Source: Pseudomonas sp. CFBP13508
Lineage (GTDB): Bacteria; Pseudomonadota; Gammaproteobacteria; Pseudomonadales; Pseudomonadaceae
Length of the DNA stretch: 64,000 nt
Assembly: GCF_005233515.1 (NCBI RefSeq)
Contig: NZ_QFZZ01000013.1
Location: 28,145-92,144 of the forward strand
Direction: 5' to 3'
In this document: positions 29,501 to 37,723 of the stretch, one piece after another
Numbering within the stretch: position 1 is the first letter of the stretch
Layout of the letters: each line of letters begins with the position of its first letter
Made by a program: the position numbers and the translations under genes
The notes under the pieces: generated by a model
Databases searched by the model: none
Seen by the model: the letters and a program-made list of their open reading frames with translations, nothing else
Told to the model about the DNA's origin: nothing

Positions 29501-32500
29501 CATGACCGCCGCGCTCGCCACATTGCTCTACCGCTACAGCGGCCAGACCGATCTGCGCATCGGCGCACCGGTGGCCAACCGCATCCGCCCGGAGAGTGAA
29601 GGGCTGATCGGGGCGTTTCTCAACACCCAGGTGCTGCGTTGCCAGCTCGACGGGCAGATGTCGGTCGGCGAACTGTTCGAGCAGGTGCGCCACACCGTGA
29701 TCGAAGGCCAGGCCCATCAGGATCTGCCGTTCGATCATTTGGTCGAAGCCTTGCAGCCGCCACGCAGCGCGGCTTACAACCCGCTGTTCCAGGTGATGTG
29801 CAACGTGCAGCGCTGGGAATTCCAGCAGAGCCGCACCCTCGCTGGGATGACTGTCGAGTATCTGGCCAACGATGCGCGGGCGACCAAATTCGATCTCAAT
29901 CTGGAAGTCACCGACCTCGACCATCGCCTCGGCTGCTGCCTGACTTACAGCACCGATCTGTTCGACGAACCGACCATCGAACGCATGGCCAGGCATTGGC
30001 GCAACCTGCTTGAAGCGTTGATCGCTGATCCGCAGCAACGCCTCAGCGAACTGCCGTTGCTCGACAACACCGAGCAACAGCACCTGCTCGACAGCCTTGG
30101 CGTCGAGCCGGGCGAACATCGTCTCGACCAGTGCATCCATCATCTGTTTGCCGAACAGGCACTGGCGCGCAAAGACGCACCAGCACTGACTTTCGCTGGG
30201 CAGACCCTGAGCTACGCCGAACTCGATGCCCGGGCCAATCGTCTGGCCTGGGCGCTGCGTGAGCGCGGCGTCGGCCCGCAAGTGCGGGTCGGTCTGGCGC
30301 TGGAGCGTTCGCTGGAAATGGTCATCGGCCTGCTGGCGATTCTCAAGGCTGGCGGCGCCTATGTGCCGCTGGATCCGGAGTACCCGCTCGACCGTCTGCA
30401 TTACATGATCGAAGACAGCCGCATCGGTTTGCTGCTCAGCGATCGGGCGATGTTTCAGGCCCTGGGTGACTTGCCGTCAGACGTGGCGCGCTGGTGTCTG
30501 GAAGATGACAGCCCGGGATTGGCCGACTACCCGGCCAGCGAGCTGCCGTTTATCAGCCTGCCGCAGCATCAGGCCTACTTGATTTACACCTCGGGCTCGA
30601 CCGGCAAACCGAAAGGCGTGGTGGTCTCCCACGGCGAAATTGCCATGCACTGTCAGGCCGTGATCGAACGGTTCGGCATGCGCCCGGACGACTGTGAACT
30701 GCATTTCTATTCGATCAACTTCGACGCCGCCACCGAACGTTTGCTGGTGCCGCTGCTCAGCGGTGCGCAGGTGGTGCTGCGGGCGCAAGGGCAGTGGGAC
30801 GCGGAAGAAATCTGCGGCTTGATTCGTGCGCATCGGATCAACGTCCTCGGCTTCACGCCGAGCTACGGCAGCCAGTTGGCGCAGTTCCTTGCCACGCAGA
30901 ATGAAGTCCTGCCGGTGCGCATGATCATCACCGGCGGTGAAGCGCTGACCGGCGAGCATCTGCAGCGCATCCGCGCGGCGTTCCAGCCAGCGCAGTTCTT
31001 CAACGCCTACGGCCCGACTGAAACCGTGGTCATGCCGCTGGCCAGTCTGGCGCCGCAGGTACTGGAAGAGGGCGCTGGCAGTGTGCCGATCGGCAGCGTG
31101 ATCGGCGCGCGGGTCGCGTACATTCTCGACGCCGATCTGGCCTTGGTGCCGCAAGGCGCGACCGGTGAATTGTTTGTCGGCGGCGCCGGTCTGGCTCAGG
31201 CCTATCACGACCGTCCGGGCATCAGCGCCGAGCGTTTTGTCGCTGACCCGTTTGCCGCTGAAGGCGGGCGCATGTACCGCACAGGCGACCTGGTGCGCCA
31301 GCGTGCCGATGGTCTGGTCGAGTATCTGGACCGGATTGACCATCAAGTGAAAATCCGTGGCTTCCGCATCGAGCTGGGCGAAATCGAAACGCGCCTGCTC
31401 GATCACCCTTCGATCCGCGAAGCGGTGGTGCTGGCGCTGGATGCGCCGAGTGGCAAGCAGTTGGTGGGTTACCTCGTTACCGATGTCGCCGGACACGGCG
31501 AAGCGCAACAGGCTGAACTGCGCGAAGCGCTCAAGTCGCACCTCAAGGCGCAACTGCCGGACTACATGGTGCCGACCCAGCTGATGCTGCTGGCAAGCAT
31601 GCCGCTGACCGCCAACGGCAAACTCGACCGCCGCGCCTTGCCGGCGCCCGATCCCGAGTTGAATCGTCAGGACTATGTGGCGCCAAGCAATGAGCTGGAG
31701 CAGACCCTGGCGCAGATCTGGTGCGATGTGCTTAACGTCAAGCAGGTCGGCCTCAACGATAACTTCTTCGAACTCGGCGGTGACTCGATTCTGTCGATTC
31801 AAGTGGTCAGCCGCGCGCGTCAGCAGGGCATTCATTTCAGCCCGCGCGACCTGTTCCAGCATCAGACCGTGCAGACGCTCGCCGCCGTTGCCAGTCGCAC
31901 CCAGCAAGTGACGGCCGAGCAAGGTCGGGTGGACGGCGAATCGCGCCTGACGCCGATTCAGCACTGGTTCTTTGATACGGTCATTCCCCAGCGCCAGCAC
32001 TGGAATCAGGCGCTGTTGCTGGAACCGACCGCGCGCCTCGAGCCGCAACGATTGCAGCAAGCCTTGCTGGCCGTGATCGAGCAGCACGATGCGCTGCGTC
32101 TGCGTTTCACTGAAACCGATGATGCATGGCAAGCAACGCATCAAGCACTGACGAATGAGGATGTGCTCAGGCAAGTCAGCGTCGAGTCGCTGGACCGGTG
32201 CGAAGCCCTGTTCGCCGACGCGCAACGCAGCCTGAATCTGCAAAACGGCCCGTTACTGCGCGCGGTGCTGGTCGATGTTGCGGATGTTCAGCAACGCCTG
32301 TTCATCGCCATCCACCACTTGGTGGTCGACGGCGTTTCCTGGCGCGTGCTGCTGGATGATCTGCAAACCGCCTATCGCCAGCTCGACGCTGCGCAGCCGC
32401 TGAAACTGCCGGCGAAAACCAGCGCCTTCAAGGACTGGGCCGCGCGTTTGCAGGCCTACGCCGGCAGCGAATCCCTGCGTGAAGAACTCGGTTGGTGGCA

Positions 32501-35500
32501 AGCGCAACTGGCCGGGCCAAGCGCCGATCTGCCTTGCGAACACCCGCAGGGCGGCAGGCAGAATCGCCATGCGCAAACCATCAGCGTACGCCTCGACGCC
32601 GAGCGCACCCGGCAGTTGCTGCAACAGGCACCGAGCGCTTATCGCACTCAGGTCAACGACCTGCTGCTGACCGCGCTGGCTCGGGTGCTGTGCCGCTGGA
32701 GCGGCCAGCCCTCGGCACTGATTCAACTGGAAGGCCACGGTCGCGAAACCCTGTTCGACGAGATTGATCTGACCCGCACCGTCGGCTGGTTCACCAGCGC
32801 CTATCCACTGCGCCTCACCCCGCACAACATCGAAGAGGCCGCCGGGCAGGGCGCTTCGATCAAGGCGATCAAAGAACAATTGCGCGCCGTTCCGCATAAA
32901 GGTCTCGGTTATGGCGTGTTGCGTTATCTGGCCGATGACGGCTGCCGCCAGAGCATGGCTGCGCTGCCGCAGGCGCCGATCACTTTCAATTACCTCGGCC
33001 AGTTCGACCAGAGCTTCGGCAGCGATGCGCTGTTCCGTCCTCTCGATGAGCCAATCGGTGCAGCCCACGATCCGCAGGCGCCGTTGCCCAACGAGCTGAG
33101 CGTCGACAGTCAGGTTTACGGTGGTGAACTGCTGCTGCGCTGGACTTTCAGTGCCGAGCGTTACGAGGCGCAAACCATTAACGATCTGGCCGCCGCCTAC
33201 CTCGGTGAGTTGCAAAGCCTGATCGCCCATTGTCTGCAAGACGAGGCCGGCGGCCTGACACCGTCGGACTTCCCGCTGGCGAAACTGACTCAGGCGCAAC
33301 TCGATGCGCTGCCGGTGCCGGCCGCGCACATCGAAGATGTCTATCCGCTGACGCCGATGCAGGAAGGCATGCTCCTGCATACCTTGCTCGAGCCGGGCAC
33401 CGGTCTGTACTACATGCAGGATCGATATCGCATCAACAGCGAGCTCGACCCCGAGCGTTTCGCCCAGGCCTGGCAAGCGGTGGTCGCTCGTCATGAAGCA
33501 TTGCGCGCTTCGTTCTGCTGGAACGTTGGCGAAGACATGCTGCAAGTGATTCACACGCCGGGGCGCACGCCGATCGAGTATCTGGACTGGAGCGCCGTCG
33601 CCGAAACCGAGCAGGAACCACAGCTGCAAGCGCTGCTGAAAAGCGAGCGCGAAGCCGGGTTCGATCTGCTCAATCAGGCGCCGTTTCACCTGCGCCTGAT
33701 CAAGGTCGGCGCGGCGCGCTACTGGTTCATGATGAGCAACCACCACATCCTCATCGACGCCTGGTGCCGTTCTCTGCTGATGAACGACTTCTTCGAGATC
33801 TACACCGCCCTCGGTGAAGGTCGTGAAGCGCAGTTGAGCGTGCCGCCGCGTTATCGCGACTACATCGGCTGGCTGCAACGCCAGAGCCTGGCCGAGGCGC
33901 GGCAGTGGTGGCGGCAGAATCTGCAGGGGTTCGAGCGTACTACGCCGATCCCGAGCGACCGGCCGTTCCTGCGCGAACACGCCGGTGAAAGCGGCGGCAT
34001 GATCGTCGGCGACCGTTACACCCGCCTCAATGTCGAGGACGGTGCACGGCTGCGGGAATTGGCGCAGGCACATCAACTGACCGTCAACACTTTCGCCCAG
34101 GCTGCGTGGGCATTAGTCCTGCGACGCCTGAGCGGCGATCGCGACGTGCTCTTCGGCGTCACCGTGGCCGGGCGGCCGGTGGACATGCCGGAAATGCAAC
34201 GCACCGTCGGCCTGTTCATCAACAGCATCGCCCTGCGCGTGAAGATGCCGGCGGACGATCAGCGCAGCAGCGTGCGTCAATGGCTCAGCGCTTTGCTCGA
34301 CAGCAACATGCAACTGCGCGAGTACGAATATCTGCCGCTGGTGAATATCCAGGAACAGAGCGAATTGCCCAAAGGCCAGCCGCTGTTCGACAGCCTCTTC
34401 GTCTTCGAAAACGCCCCGGTGGAAGTCTCGGTGCTTGATCGTGCACAGAGCCTTAATGCGACCTCGGATTCCGGTCGCACCCATACCAACTTCCCGCTGA
34501 CGGCGGTGTGTTACCCGGGCGATGACCTTGGCCTGCATTTGTCGTATGACCAGCGTTACTTCGACGAGTCGACGGTCGAGCGCATGCTCAGTGAGTTCAA
34601 GCGCCTGCTGCTGGCGCTGGTCGACGGCTTCCATGGCGACATGGCCGATTTGCCGCTATTGGGCGACGAAGAACGCGACTTCCTGTTGCACGGTTGCAAC
34701 CAGAGCGGCCACGACTATCCGCTGGAGCAAAGCTACGTGGCGTTGTTCGAAGCGCAGGTTGAAGCGCATCCGCAGCGCATCGCCGCCAGTTGCCTCGAGG
34801 AGCAATTGAGCTATGCCGAACTGAACCACAACGCCAACCGCCTCGGCCATGCCCTGGTCGCTGCCGGCGTGCGCATGGATCAACCGGTGGCGCTGCTGGC
34901 CGAGCGTAATCTCGACCTGCTCGGCATGATCATCGGCAGCTTCAAGGCCGGTGCCGGTTACCTGCCGCTGGACCCGGGTCTGCCGAGCCAGCGCCTGAGC
35001 CGCATCATCGAGCTGAGCCGCACGCCGTTGCTGGTGTGCAGCGCAGCCTGCCTTGAGCAGGCGCAGACCTTGCTCGAAGAGTTTGGCTGTTCGAATCGCC
35101 CGCGCCTGCTGGTGTGGGAAGAGGTCCAGGCGTCGGCCGCAGCGACGCACAATCCGGGCATCCACAGTGGCCCGGACAATCTCGCCTATGTGATCTACAC
35201 CTCGGGTTCGACCGGCCTGCCAAAAGGCGTGATGGTCGAGCAGCGCGGCATGCTCAACAACCAGTTGAGCAAACGCCCGTACCTCGACTTGAGCGCGGCC
35301 GATGTGATCGCGCAGACCGCCTCGCAAAGCTTCGACATTTCCGTCTGGCAGTTCCTTGCCGCGCCGTTGTTCGGCGCGCGGGTCGACATCGTACCGAATG
35401 CGATTGCCCACGATCCGCAAGGTCTGCTGGCGCATGTACAGGCGCAGGGCATCACCGTGCTGGAAAGTGTGCCGTCGCTGATTCAGGGCATGCTCGCCGC

Positions 35501-36575
35501 TGATCACATGAGCCTTGATGGTTTGCGCTGGATGCTGCCCACCGGCGAAGCGATGCCGCCGGAACTGGCCCATCAATGGCTGCTGCGTTACCCGGACATT
35601 GGTCTGGTCAATGCTTACGGCCCGGCGGAATGCTCGGATGACGTGGCGTTCTTCCGTGTCGACATGGCTTCAACGCGCGGCAGTTACTTGCCGATCGGCA
35701 CGCCGACCGACAATAACTTGCTGTTCCTGGTCGATGGCGCGCTGGAACTGGTGCCTTTGGGCGCGGTGGGTGAACTGTGCGTGGCTGGCATCGGTGTCGG
35801 TCGCGGCTACGTCAGCGATCCGCTGCGCACCGCGCCGGTGTTTGTGCCGAATCCGTTCGGCGCGCCGGGCGAACGCCTGTACCGCACCGGTGACCTGGCA
35901 CGGCGCCGCACCGACGGCGTGCTGGAATACGTCGGCCGCGTCGATCATCAAGTGAAGATTCGCGGTTACCGTATCGAGCTCGGTGAAATCGAAGCGCGCC
36001 TGCATGAACAACCGGAAGTGCGCGACGCGGCGGTGGGTGTGCAGGAAGGCGTCAACGGCAAGCATCTGGTGGGCTACCTGGTCGCGGCCGATGCAGCGCT
36101 CAATCCGGGAGAGCGTCTGGAACGGATCAAGCAACGCCTGCGCACCGAACTGCCGGAATACATGGTGCCGCTGCACTGGCTATGGCTGGAGCAGATGCCC
36201 CTGAATGCCAACGGCAAACTCGACCGCAAAGCCTTGCCAACGCTGGAGATCGGTCAGTTGCAGAGTGCGGATTATGTAGCGCCGCGCAACGAGCTGGAAC
36301 AGACCCTGGCTGATATCTGGGCTGAGGTGCTGAAAGTGGAAAAGGTCGGCGTGCGCGACAATTTCTTCGAACTGGGCGGGCATTCGCTGCTGGCTACGCA
36401 AATTGCATCGCGGGTACAGAAAGCCCTGCAACGCAACGTGCCGCTGCGCGCGATGTTCGAGTGCAGCACGGTAGAGGAACTGGCTGAGTACATTGATGGA
36501 TTGGCGGCCAGTGATATTACCGAGGAGAAGGTTGATCGGTTGAATGATCTGATGGCGGAGTTGGAGGGGTTGTAG
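23577..36575 (+). CDS. pvdL: pyoverdine chromophore peptide synthetase PvdL
   Basis: The 4332-residue synthetase builds the acylated Glu/D-Tyr/Dab chromophore precursor in the cytoplasm. Order by motif: acyl-AMP ligase (1-580; TSGSTALPKGV at 170); carrier (GGNSIAATQ 608); condensation 1 (HHIIADGW 801); adenylation 1 (TSGSTGQPKGV 1273); carrier (GGHSLLATQ 1660); condensation 2 (HHIVTEGW 1858); adenylation 2 (2338); carrier (GGDSILSIQ 2733); epimerase (HHLVVDGVSWR 2915); condensation 3 (HHILIDAW 3388); adenylation 3 (3872); carrier (GGHSLLATQ 4264). There is no thioesterase, so the chain passes to another synthetase outside the window. By eye the pocket residues of adenylation 3 read D-I-W-E-L-T-A-D-D, which I recall as a diaminobutyrate code. 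The epimerase after module 2 fits D-Tyr. The length matches P. aeruginosa PvdL (about 4340). AGGAAACCTC precedes the ATG. Confidence 0.97.
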   Translation: MTDAFELPSTLVHALKRRAALTPDRLALRFLAENPEQAVVLSYRELDQRARTIAAALQAQAGFGERAVLLFPSGADYVAAFFGCLYAGVIAVPAYPPESARRHHQERLLSIIADAEPTLLLTSADLRDALQQIDGAPPLLCVDTLDSALAEQWVEPSLPAEHIAFLQYTSGSTALPKGVQVSHGNLVANELLIRRGFGIDVNPDDVIVSWLPLYHDMGLIGGLLQPIFSGVPCILMSPAYFLGRPLRWLEAIAEYGGTISGGPDFAYRLCSERVSESALERLDLSRWRVAYSGSEPIRLDTLERFAEKFAACGFSDNSFMASYGLAEATLFVAGTPRGNGIPALRVDDQALAQNRAEPGDGSAIMSCGISQPEHAVLIVEPNTLEELADNAVGEVWAAGPSIAHGYWRNPEASAKTFVQHAGRTWLRTGDLGFIRAGELFVTGRLKDMLIVRGHNLYPQDIEQTVEREVEVVRKGRVAAFAVTHNGEEGIGIAAEISRSVQKILAPDALIKAIRQAVAEAYQEAPSVVVLLNPGALPKTSSGKLQRSACRNRLADGSLDSYALFPSITAATETATSSTSDLEALIGQIWAEQLNVKQVSGDDHFFLLGGNSIAATQVVARVREALGVELSLRLLFEAPTLCAFAAAVAQLKQDGGSAQGPISTLSRSEPMPQSLAQNRLWITWQLDPQSSAYNIPGGLRLRGELDEDALRASFQQLIERHESLRTRFFERDGVALQQVLADAEFNLQLIDISDLPMAEREARAEQIREDEARTRFDLEKGPLLSVTLVRLDDEEHQLLVTLHHIIADGWSLNILLDEFSRLYAAATQGAPATLAALPTHYADYGNWQRQWLAQGEGERQLAYWKAQLGEEHPPLELATDHPRSARHNHSAARYNVRLSSKLSEAIRQTAQAHEATPFMLLLAALQSLLHRYSGQRDIRIGVPNANRPRLETQSLIGFFINTQVLRAQIDSRLTFAELLNQTRQAALGAQANQDLPFEQLLEAFPQAREQGLFQVMFNHQQRDLSALKRLPGLLAEELPWHSREAKFDLQLHSEEDRNGRLSLSFDYASELFDATTIERLAEHFHNLLSEVCEQPKQAIGDLRLLTASEQNQQKDWSVAPCTPAQQWLPELLEQQLRNTPQRTALVWDGGSLDFAELHAQANRLAHYLRDKGVGPDVCVAIAAERSPQLLIGLLAIIKAGGAYVPLDPDYPAERLAYMLRDSGVELLLTQTQLLERLPASDGVSVIAMDALHLDKWPSQAPGLRLHGDNLAYVIYTSGSTGQPKGVGNTHAALAERLQWMQDTYRLDETDVLMQKAPISFDVSVWECFWPLITGARLLLAAPGEHRDPHRIAQLVQQYGVTTLHFVPPLLALFIDEPLSAECTSLRRLFSGGEALPAELRNRVLAQLPAVQLHNRYGPTETAINVTHWHCTTVDGERSPIGRPLGNVVCRILDADLNPVPAGVAGELCISGIGLARGYLGRPALTAERFVVDPLGEQGARLYRTGDRARWTADGVIEYLGRLDQQVKLRGFRVEPEEIQARLLAQNGVAQAVVLVRETAAGGQLIGYFTASDAQENADEQIARLKNALAAELPEYMVPAQLLRLDAMPLSPSGKLDRRALPEPQWQVREHVEPVSELEQQIAAIWREVLGLKQVGLRDDFFALGGHSLLATQIISRTRQACDVELPLRTLFEHSELGEYAEQIRLIQVSGRTNQQLPIAKIDRSQAVPLSYSQQRMWFLWQMEPDSPAYNVGGMARLRGALHVEHFEAALQALILRHETLRTTFPSVDGVARQQVHAETGVRMGWKDFSSLPAEVREQQVQQLADAEAHQPFDLETGPLLRACLVKTAEHEHYFVLTLHHIVTEGWAMDIFARELSALYEAFVDERESPLEPLPVQYLDYSIWQRQWLESGERQRQLDYWTAQLGREHPLLELPGDRPRPPVQSHQGELFRFDLSDDLAARVRAFNAQNGLTLFMTMTAALATLLYRYSGQTDLRIGAPVANRIRPESEGLIGAFLNTQVLRCQLDGQMSVGELFEQVRHTVIEGQAHQDLPFDHLVEALQPPRSAAYNPLFQVMCNVQRWEFQQSRTLAGMTVEYLANDARATKFDLNLEVTDLDHRLGCCLTYSTDLFDEPTIERMARHWRNLLEALIADPQQRLSELPLLDNTEQQHLLDSLGVEPGEHRLDQCIHHLFAEQALARKDAPALTFAGQTLSYAELDARANRLAWALRERGVGPQVRVGLALERSLEMVIGLLAILKAGGAYVPLDPEYPLDRLHYMIEDSRIGLLLSDRAMFQALGDLPSDVARWCLEDDSPGLADYPASELPFISLPQHQAYLIYTSGSTGKPKGVVVSHGEIAMHCQAVIERFGMRPDDCELHFYSINFDAATERLLVPLLSGAQVVLRAQGQWDAEEICGLIRAHRINVLGFTPSYGSQLAQFLATQNEVLPVRMIITGGEALTGEHLQRIRAAFQPAQFFNAYGPTETVVMPLASLAPQVLEEGAGSVPIGSVIGARVAYILDADLALVPQGATGELFVGGAGLAQAYHDRPGISAERFVADPFAAEGGRMYRTGDLVRQRADGLVEYLDRIDHQVKIRGFRIELGEIETRLLDHPSIREAVVLALDAPSGKQLVGYLVTDVAGHGEAQQAELREALKSHLKAQLPDYMVPTQLMLLASMPLTANGKLDRRALPAPDPELNRQDYVAPSNELEQTLAQIWCDVLNVKQVGLNDNFFELGGDSILSIQVVSRARQQGIHFSPRDLFQHQTVQTLAAVASRTQQVTAEQGRVDGESRLTPIQHWFFDTVIPQRQHWNQALLLEPTARLEPQRLQQALLAVIEQHDALRLRFTETDDAWQATHQALTNEDVLRQVSVESLDRCEALFADAQRSLNLQNGPLLRAVLVDVADVQQRLFIAIHHLVVDGVSWRVLLDDLQTAYRQLDAAQPLKLPAKTSAFKDWAARLQAYAGSESLREELGWWQAQLAGPSADLPCEHPQGGRQNRHAQTISVRLDAERTRQLLQQAPSAYRTQVNDLLLTALARVLCRWSGQPSALIQLEGHGRETLFDEIDLTRTVGWFTSAYPLRLTPHNIEEAAGQGASIKAIKEQLRAVPHKGLGYGVLRYLADDGCRQSMAALPQAPITFNYLGQFDQSFGSDALFRPLDEPIGAAHDPQAPLPNELSVDSQVYGGELLLRWTFSAERYEAQTINDLAAAYLGELQSLIAHCLQDEAGGLTPSDFPLAKLTQAQLDALPVPAAHIEDVYPLTPMQEGMLLHTLLEPGTGLYYMQDRYRINSELDPERFAQAWQAVVARHEALRASFCWNVGEDMLQVIHTPGRTPIEYLDWSAVAETEQEPQLQALLKSEREAGFDLLNQAPFHLRLIKVGAARYWFMMSNHHILIDAWCRSLLMNDFFEIYTALGEGREAQLSVPPRYRDYIGWLQRQSLAEARQWWRQNLQGFERTTPIPSDRPFLREHAGESGGMIVGDRYTRLNVEDGARLRELAQAHQLTVNTFAQAAWALVLRRLSGDRDVLFGVTVAGRPVDMPEMQRTVGLFINSIALRVKMPADDQRSSVRQWLSALLDSNMQLREYEYLPLVNIQEQSELPKGQPLFDSLFVFENAPVEVSVLDRAQSLNATSDSGRTHTNFPLTAVCYPGDDLGLHLSYDQRYFDESTVERMLSEFKRLLLALVDGFHGDMADLPLLGDEERDFLLHGCNQSGHDYPLEQSYVALFEAQVEAHPQRIAASCLEEQLSYAELNHNANRLGHALVAAGVRMDQPVALLAERNLDLLGMIIGSFKAGAGYLPLDPGLPSQRLSRIIELSRTPLLVCSAACLEQAQTLLEEFGCSNRPRLLVWEEVQASAAATHNPGIHSGPDNLAYVIYTSGSTGLPKGVMVEQRGMLNNQLSKRPYLDLSAADVIAQTASQSFDISVWQFLAAPLFGARVDIVPNAIAHDPQGLLAHVQAQGITVLESVPSLIQGMLAADHMSLDGLRWMLPTGEAMPPELAHQWLLRYPDIGLVNAYGPAECSDDVAFFRVDMASTRGSYLPIGTPTDNNLLFLVDGALELVPLGAVGELCVAGIGVGRGYVSDPLRTAPVFVPNPFGAPGERLYRTGDLARRRTDGVLEYVGRVDHQVKIRGYRIELGEIEARLHEQPEVRDAAVGVQEGVNGKHLVGYLVAADAALNPGERLERIKQRLRTELPEYMVPLHWLWLEQMPLNANGKLDRKALPTLEIGQLQSADYVAPRNELEQTLADIWAEVLKVEKVGVRDNFFELGGHSLLATQIASRVQKALQRNVPLRAMFECSTVEELAEYIDGLAASDITEEKVDRLNDLMAELEGL

Positions 36576-36594
36576 TTCTTCGGCGTCTGGGCCG

Positions 36595-36678
36595 GCCTCT
36601 TCGCGAGCAGGCTCGCTCCCACACGGGATCTGTGGTGAACACAAATCCCCTGTGGGAGCGAGCCTGCTCGCGAATAGC
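36595..36678. repeat. REP pair after pvdL
   Basis: Two inverted REP cores lie directly after the pvdL stop, separated by about 35 bases, ahead of a Rho-independent terminator. Confidence 0.9.
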
Positions 36679-36708
36679 GTCTGTACATTTCCATCCTTGA
36701 CGATCATT

Positions 36709-36741
36709 AACCGGCAGCTCAGTCTGCCGGTTCTGTTTTTT
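36709..36741 (+). terminator. Rho-independent terminator after pvdL
   Basis: AACCGGCAG pairs with CTGCCGGTT across a 6-base loop and is followed by CTGTTTTTT. It ends the pvdL message before the next gene. Confidence 0.88.
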
Positions 36742-36757
36742 CTCGCGGAGGTGGTCG

Positions 36758-37573
36758 ATGCCCTTTTTCACGGTTGACGGACAAGCACTGCACTACATTG
36801 ATCAAGGCACCGGCCCGGCCGTGTTGCTGGCCGGCAGCTACCTGTGGGACCAGGCGATGTGGGCGCCGCAGATCGCCGCGCTGACCCCGCACTATCGCGT
36901 CATTGCCTTGGATCTGTGGGGGCATGGCGAGTCCGGCAAGTTGCCTGAAGGCACCACATCGCTGGACGACATTGCCCGTCAGGCACAGGCCTTGCTCGAT
37001 CACCTCGATATCGACCGCGTGACTCTGGTCGGGCTGTCGGTCGGCGGCATGTGGGGCGCGCGCCTGGCACTGTCCGCGCCGCCACGTGTCAGCGGTCTGG
37101 TGCTGATGGACACCTACGTCGGCGTCGAGCCGGAACCGACCCGGCAGTATTACTTCTCGTTGTTCAAGCAGATCGAAGACAGCGGCAGCATCTCCGAACA
37201 ACTGCTCGACATCGTCGTACCGATCTTCTTCCGCCCGGGTATCGACCCGCACTCGGCGCTGTATCAGGGCTTCCGCGCAAAACTGCAGGGCTATTCGCCC
37301 GAGCGTCTGCGCGAAAGCATCGTACCGATGGGACGCATCACGTTTGGCCGCGACGATCTGTTGCCACGCCTGGGCGAGCTGAACCCGGCGACGACGCTGG
37401 TGCTGTGCGGCGATCAGGACAAACCACGGCCACCGTCGGAAGCACGGGAAATGGCTGAATTGATCGGTTGCCCGTGCGTGCTGGTACCGGAGGCGGGGCA
37501 TATCTCCAATCTGGAGAATCCCGGGTTTGTCACTGAGGCACTGCTGGCGTTTCTGGCCGAGCGCAACCGCTAG
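36758..37573 (+). CDS. alpha/beta hydrolase
   Basis: This 271-residue single-domain enzyme has its nucleophile Ser in GLSVGGMWG (about 92-100), the acid probably Asp in LCGDQDKPRP (about 223), and the catalytic His in PEAGHISNLE (about 247). The N-terminal DGQALHYIDQGTGPAVLLAGS is typical of small-molecule hydrolases and lactonases of the 3-oxoadipate enol-lactonase type. GGAGG precedes the ATG. A terminator separates it from pvdL, so it is probably not part of siderophore synthesis, and it is not the type-II thioesterase PvdG by sequence. The substrate is unknown. Confidence 0.82.
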   Translation: MPFFTVDGQALHYIDQGTGPAVLLAGSYLWDQAMWAPQIAALTPHYRVIALDLWGHGESGKLPEGTTSLDDIARQAQALLDHLDIDRVTLVGLSVGGMWGARLALSAPPRVSGLVLMDTYVGVEPEPTRQYYFSLFKQIEDSGSISEQLLDIVVPIFFRPGIDPHSALYQGFRAKLQGYSPERLRESIVPMGRITFGRDDLLPRLGELNPATTLVLCGDQDKPRPPSEAREMAELIGCPCVLVPEAGHISNLENPGFVTEALLAFLAERNR

Positions 37574-37587
37574 ACCGAGTGAGCTTC

Positions 37588-37657
37588 ATTCGCGAGCAGG
37601 CTCGCTCCCACAGTTAATCGCATTCCATTGTGGGAGCGAGCCTGCTCGCGAAGGGGC
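37588..37657. repeat. REP pair after the alpha/beta hydrolase gene
   Basis: Two inverted REP cores are separated by about 22 bases, just after the hydrolase stop and before the gene at 37724. Confidence 0.9.
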
Positions 37658-37723
37658 CTCTCAGGGCACCATACAATCGCGAGTGTGAAACTCATCTACA
37701 AGAGCATTTGATAAGGGAATGAC

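Noticed and set aside
36758..37573. Alpha/beta hydrolase as the pyoverdine thioesterase PvdG
   Set aside because: Its sequence resembles lactonase-like hydrolases, and a terminator separates it from pvdL.
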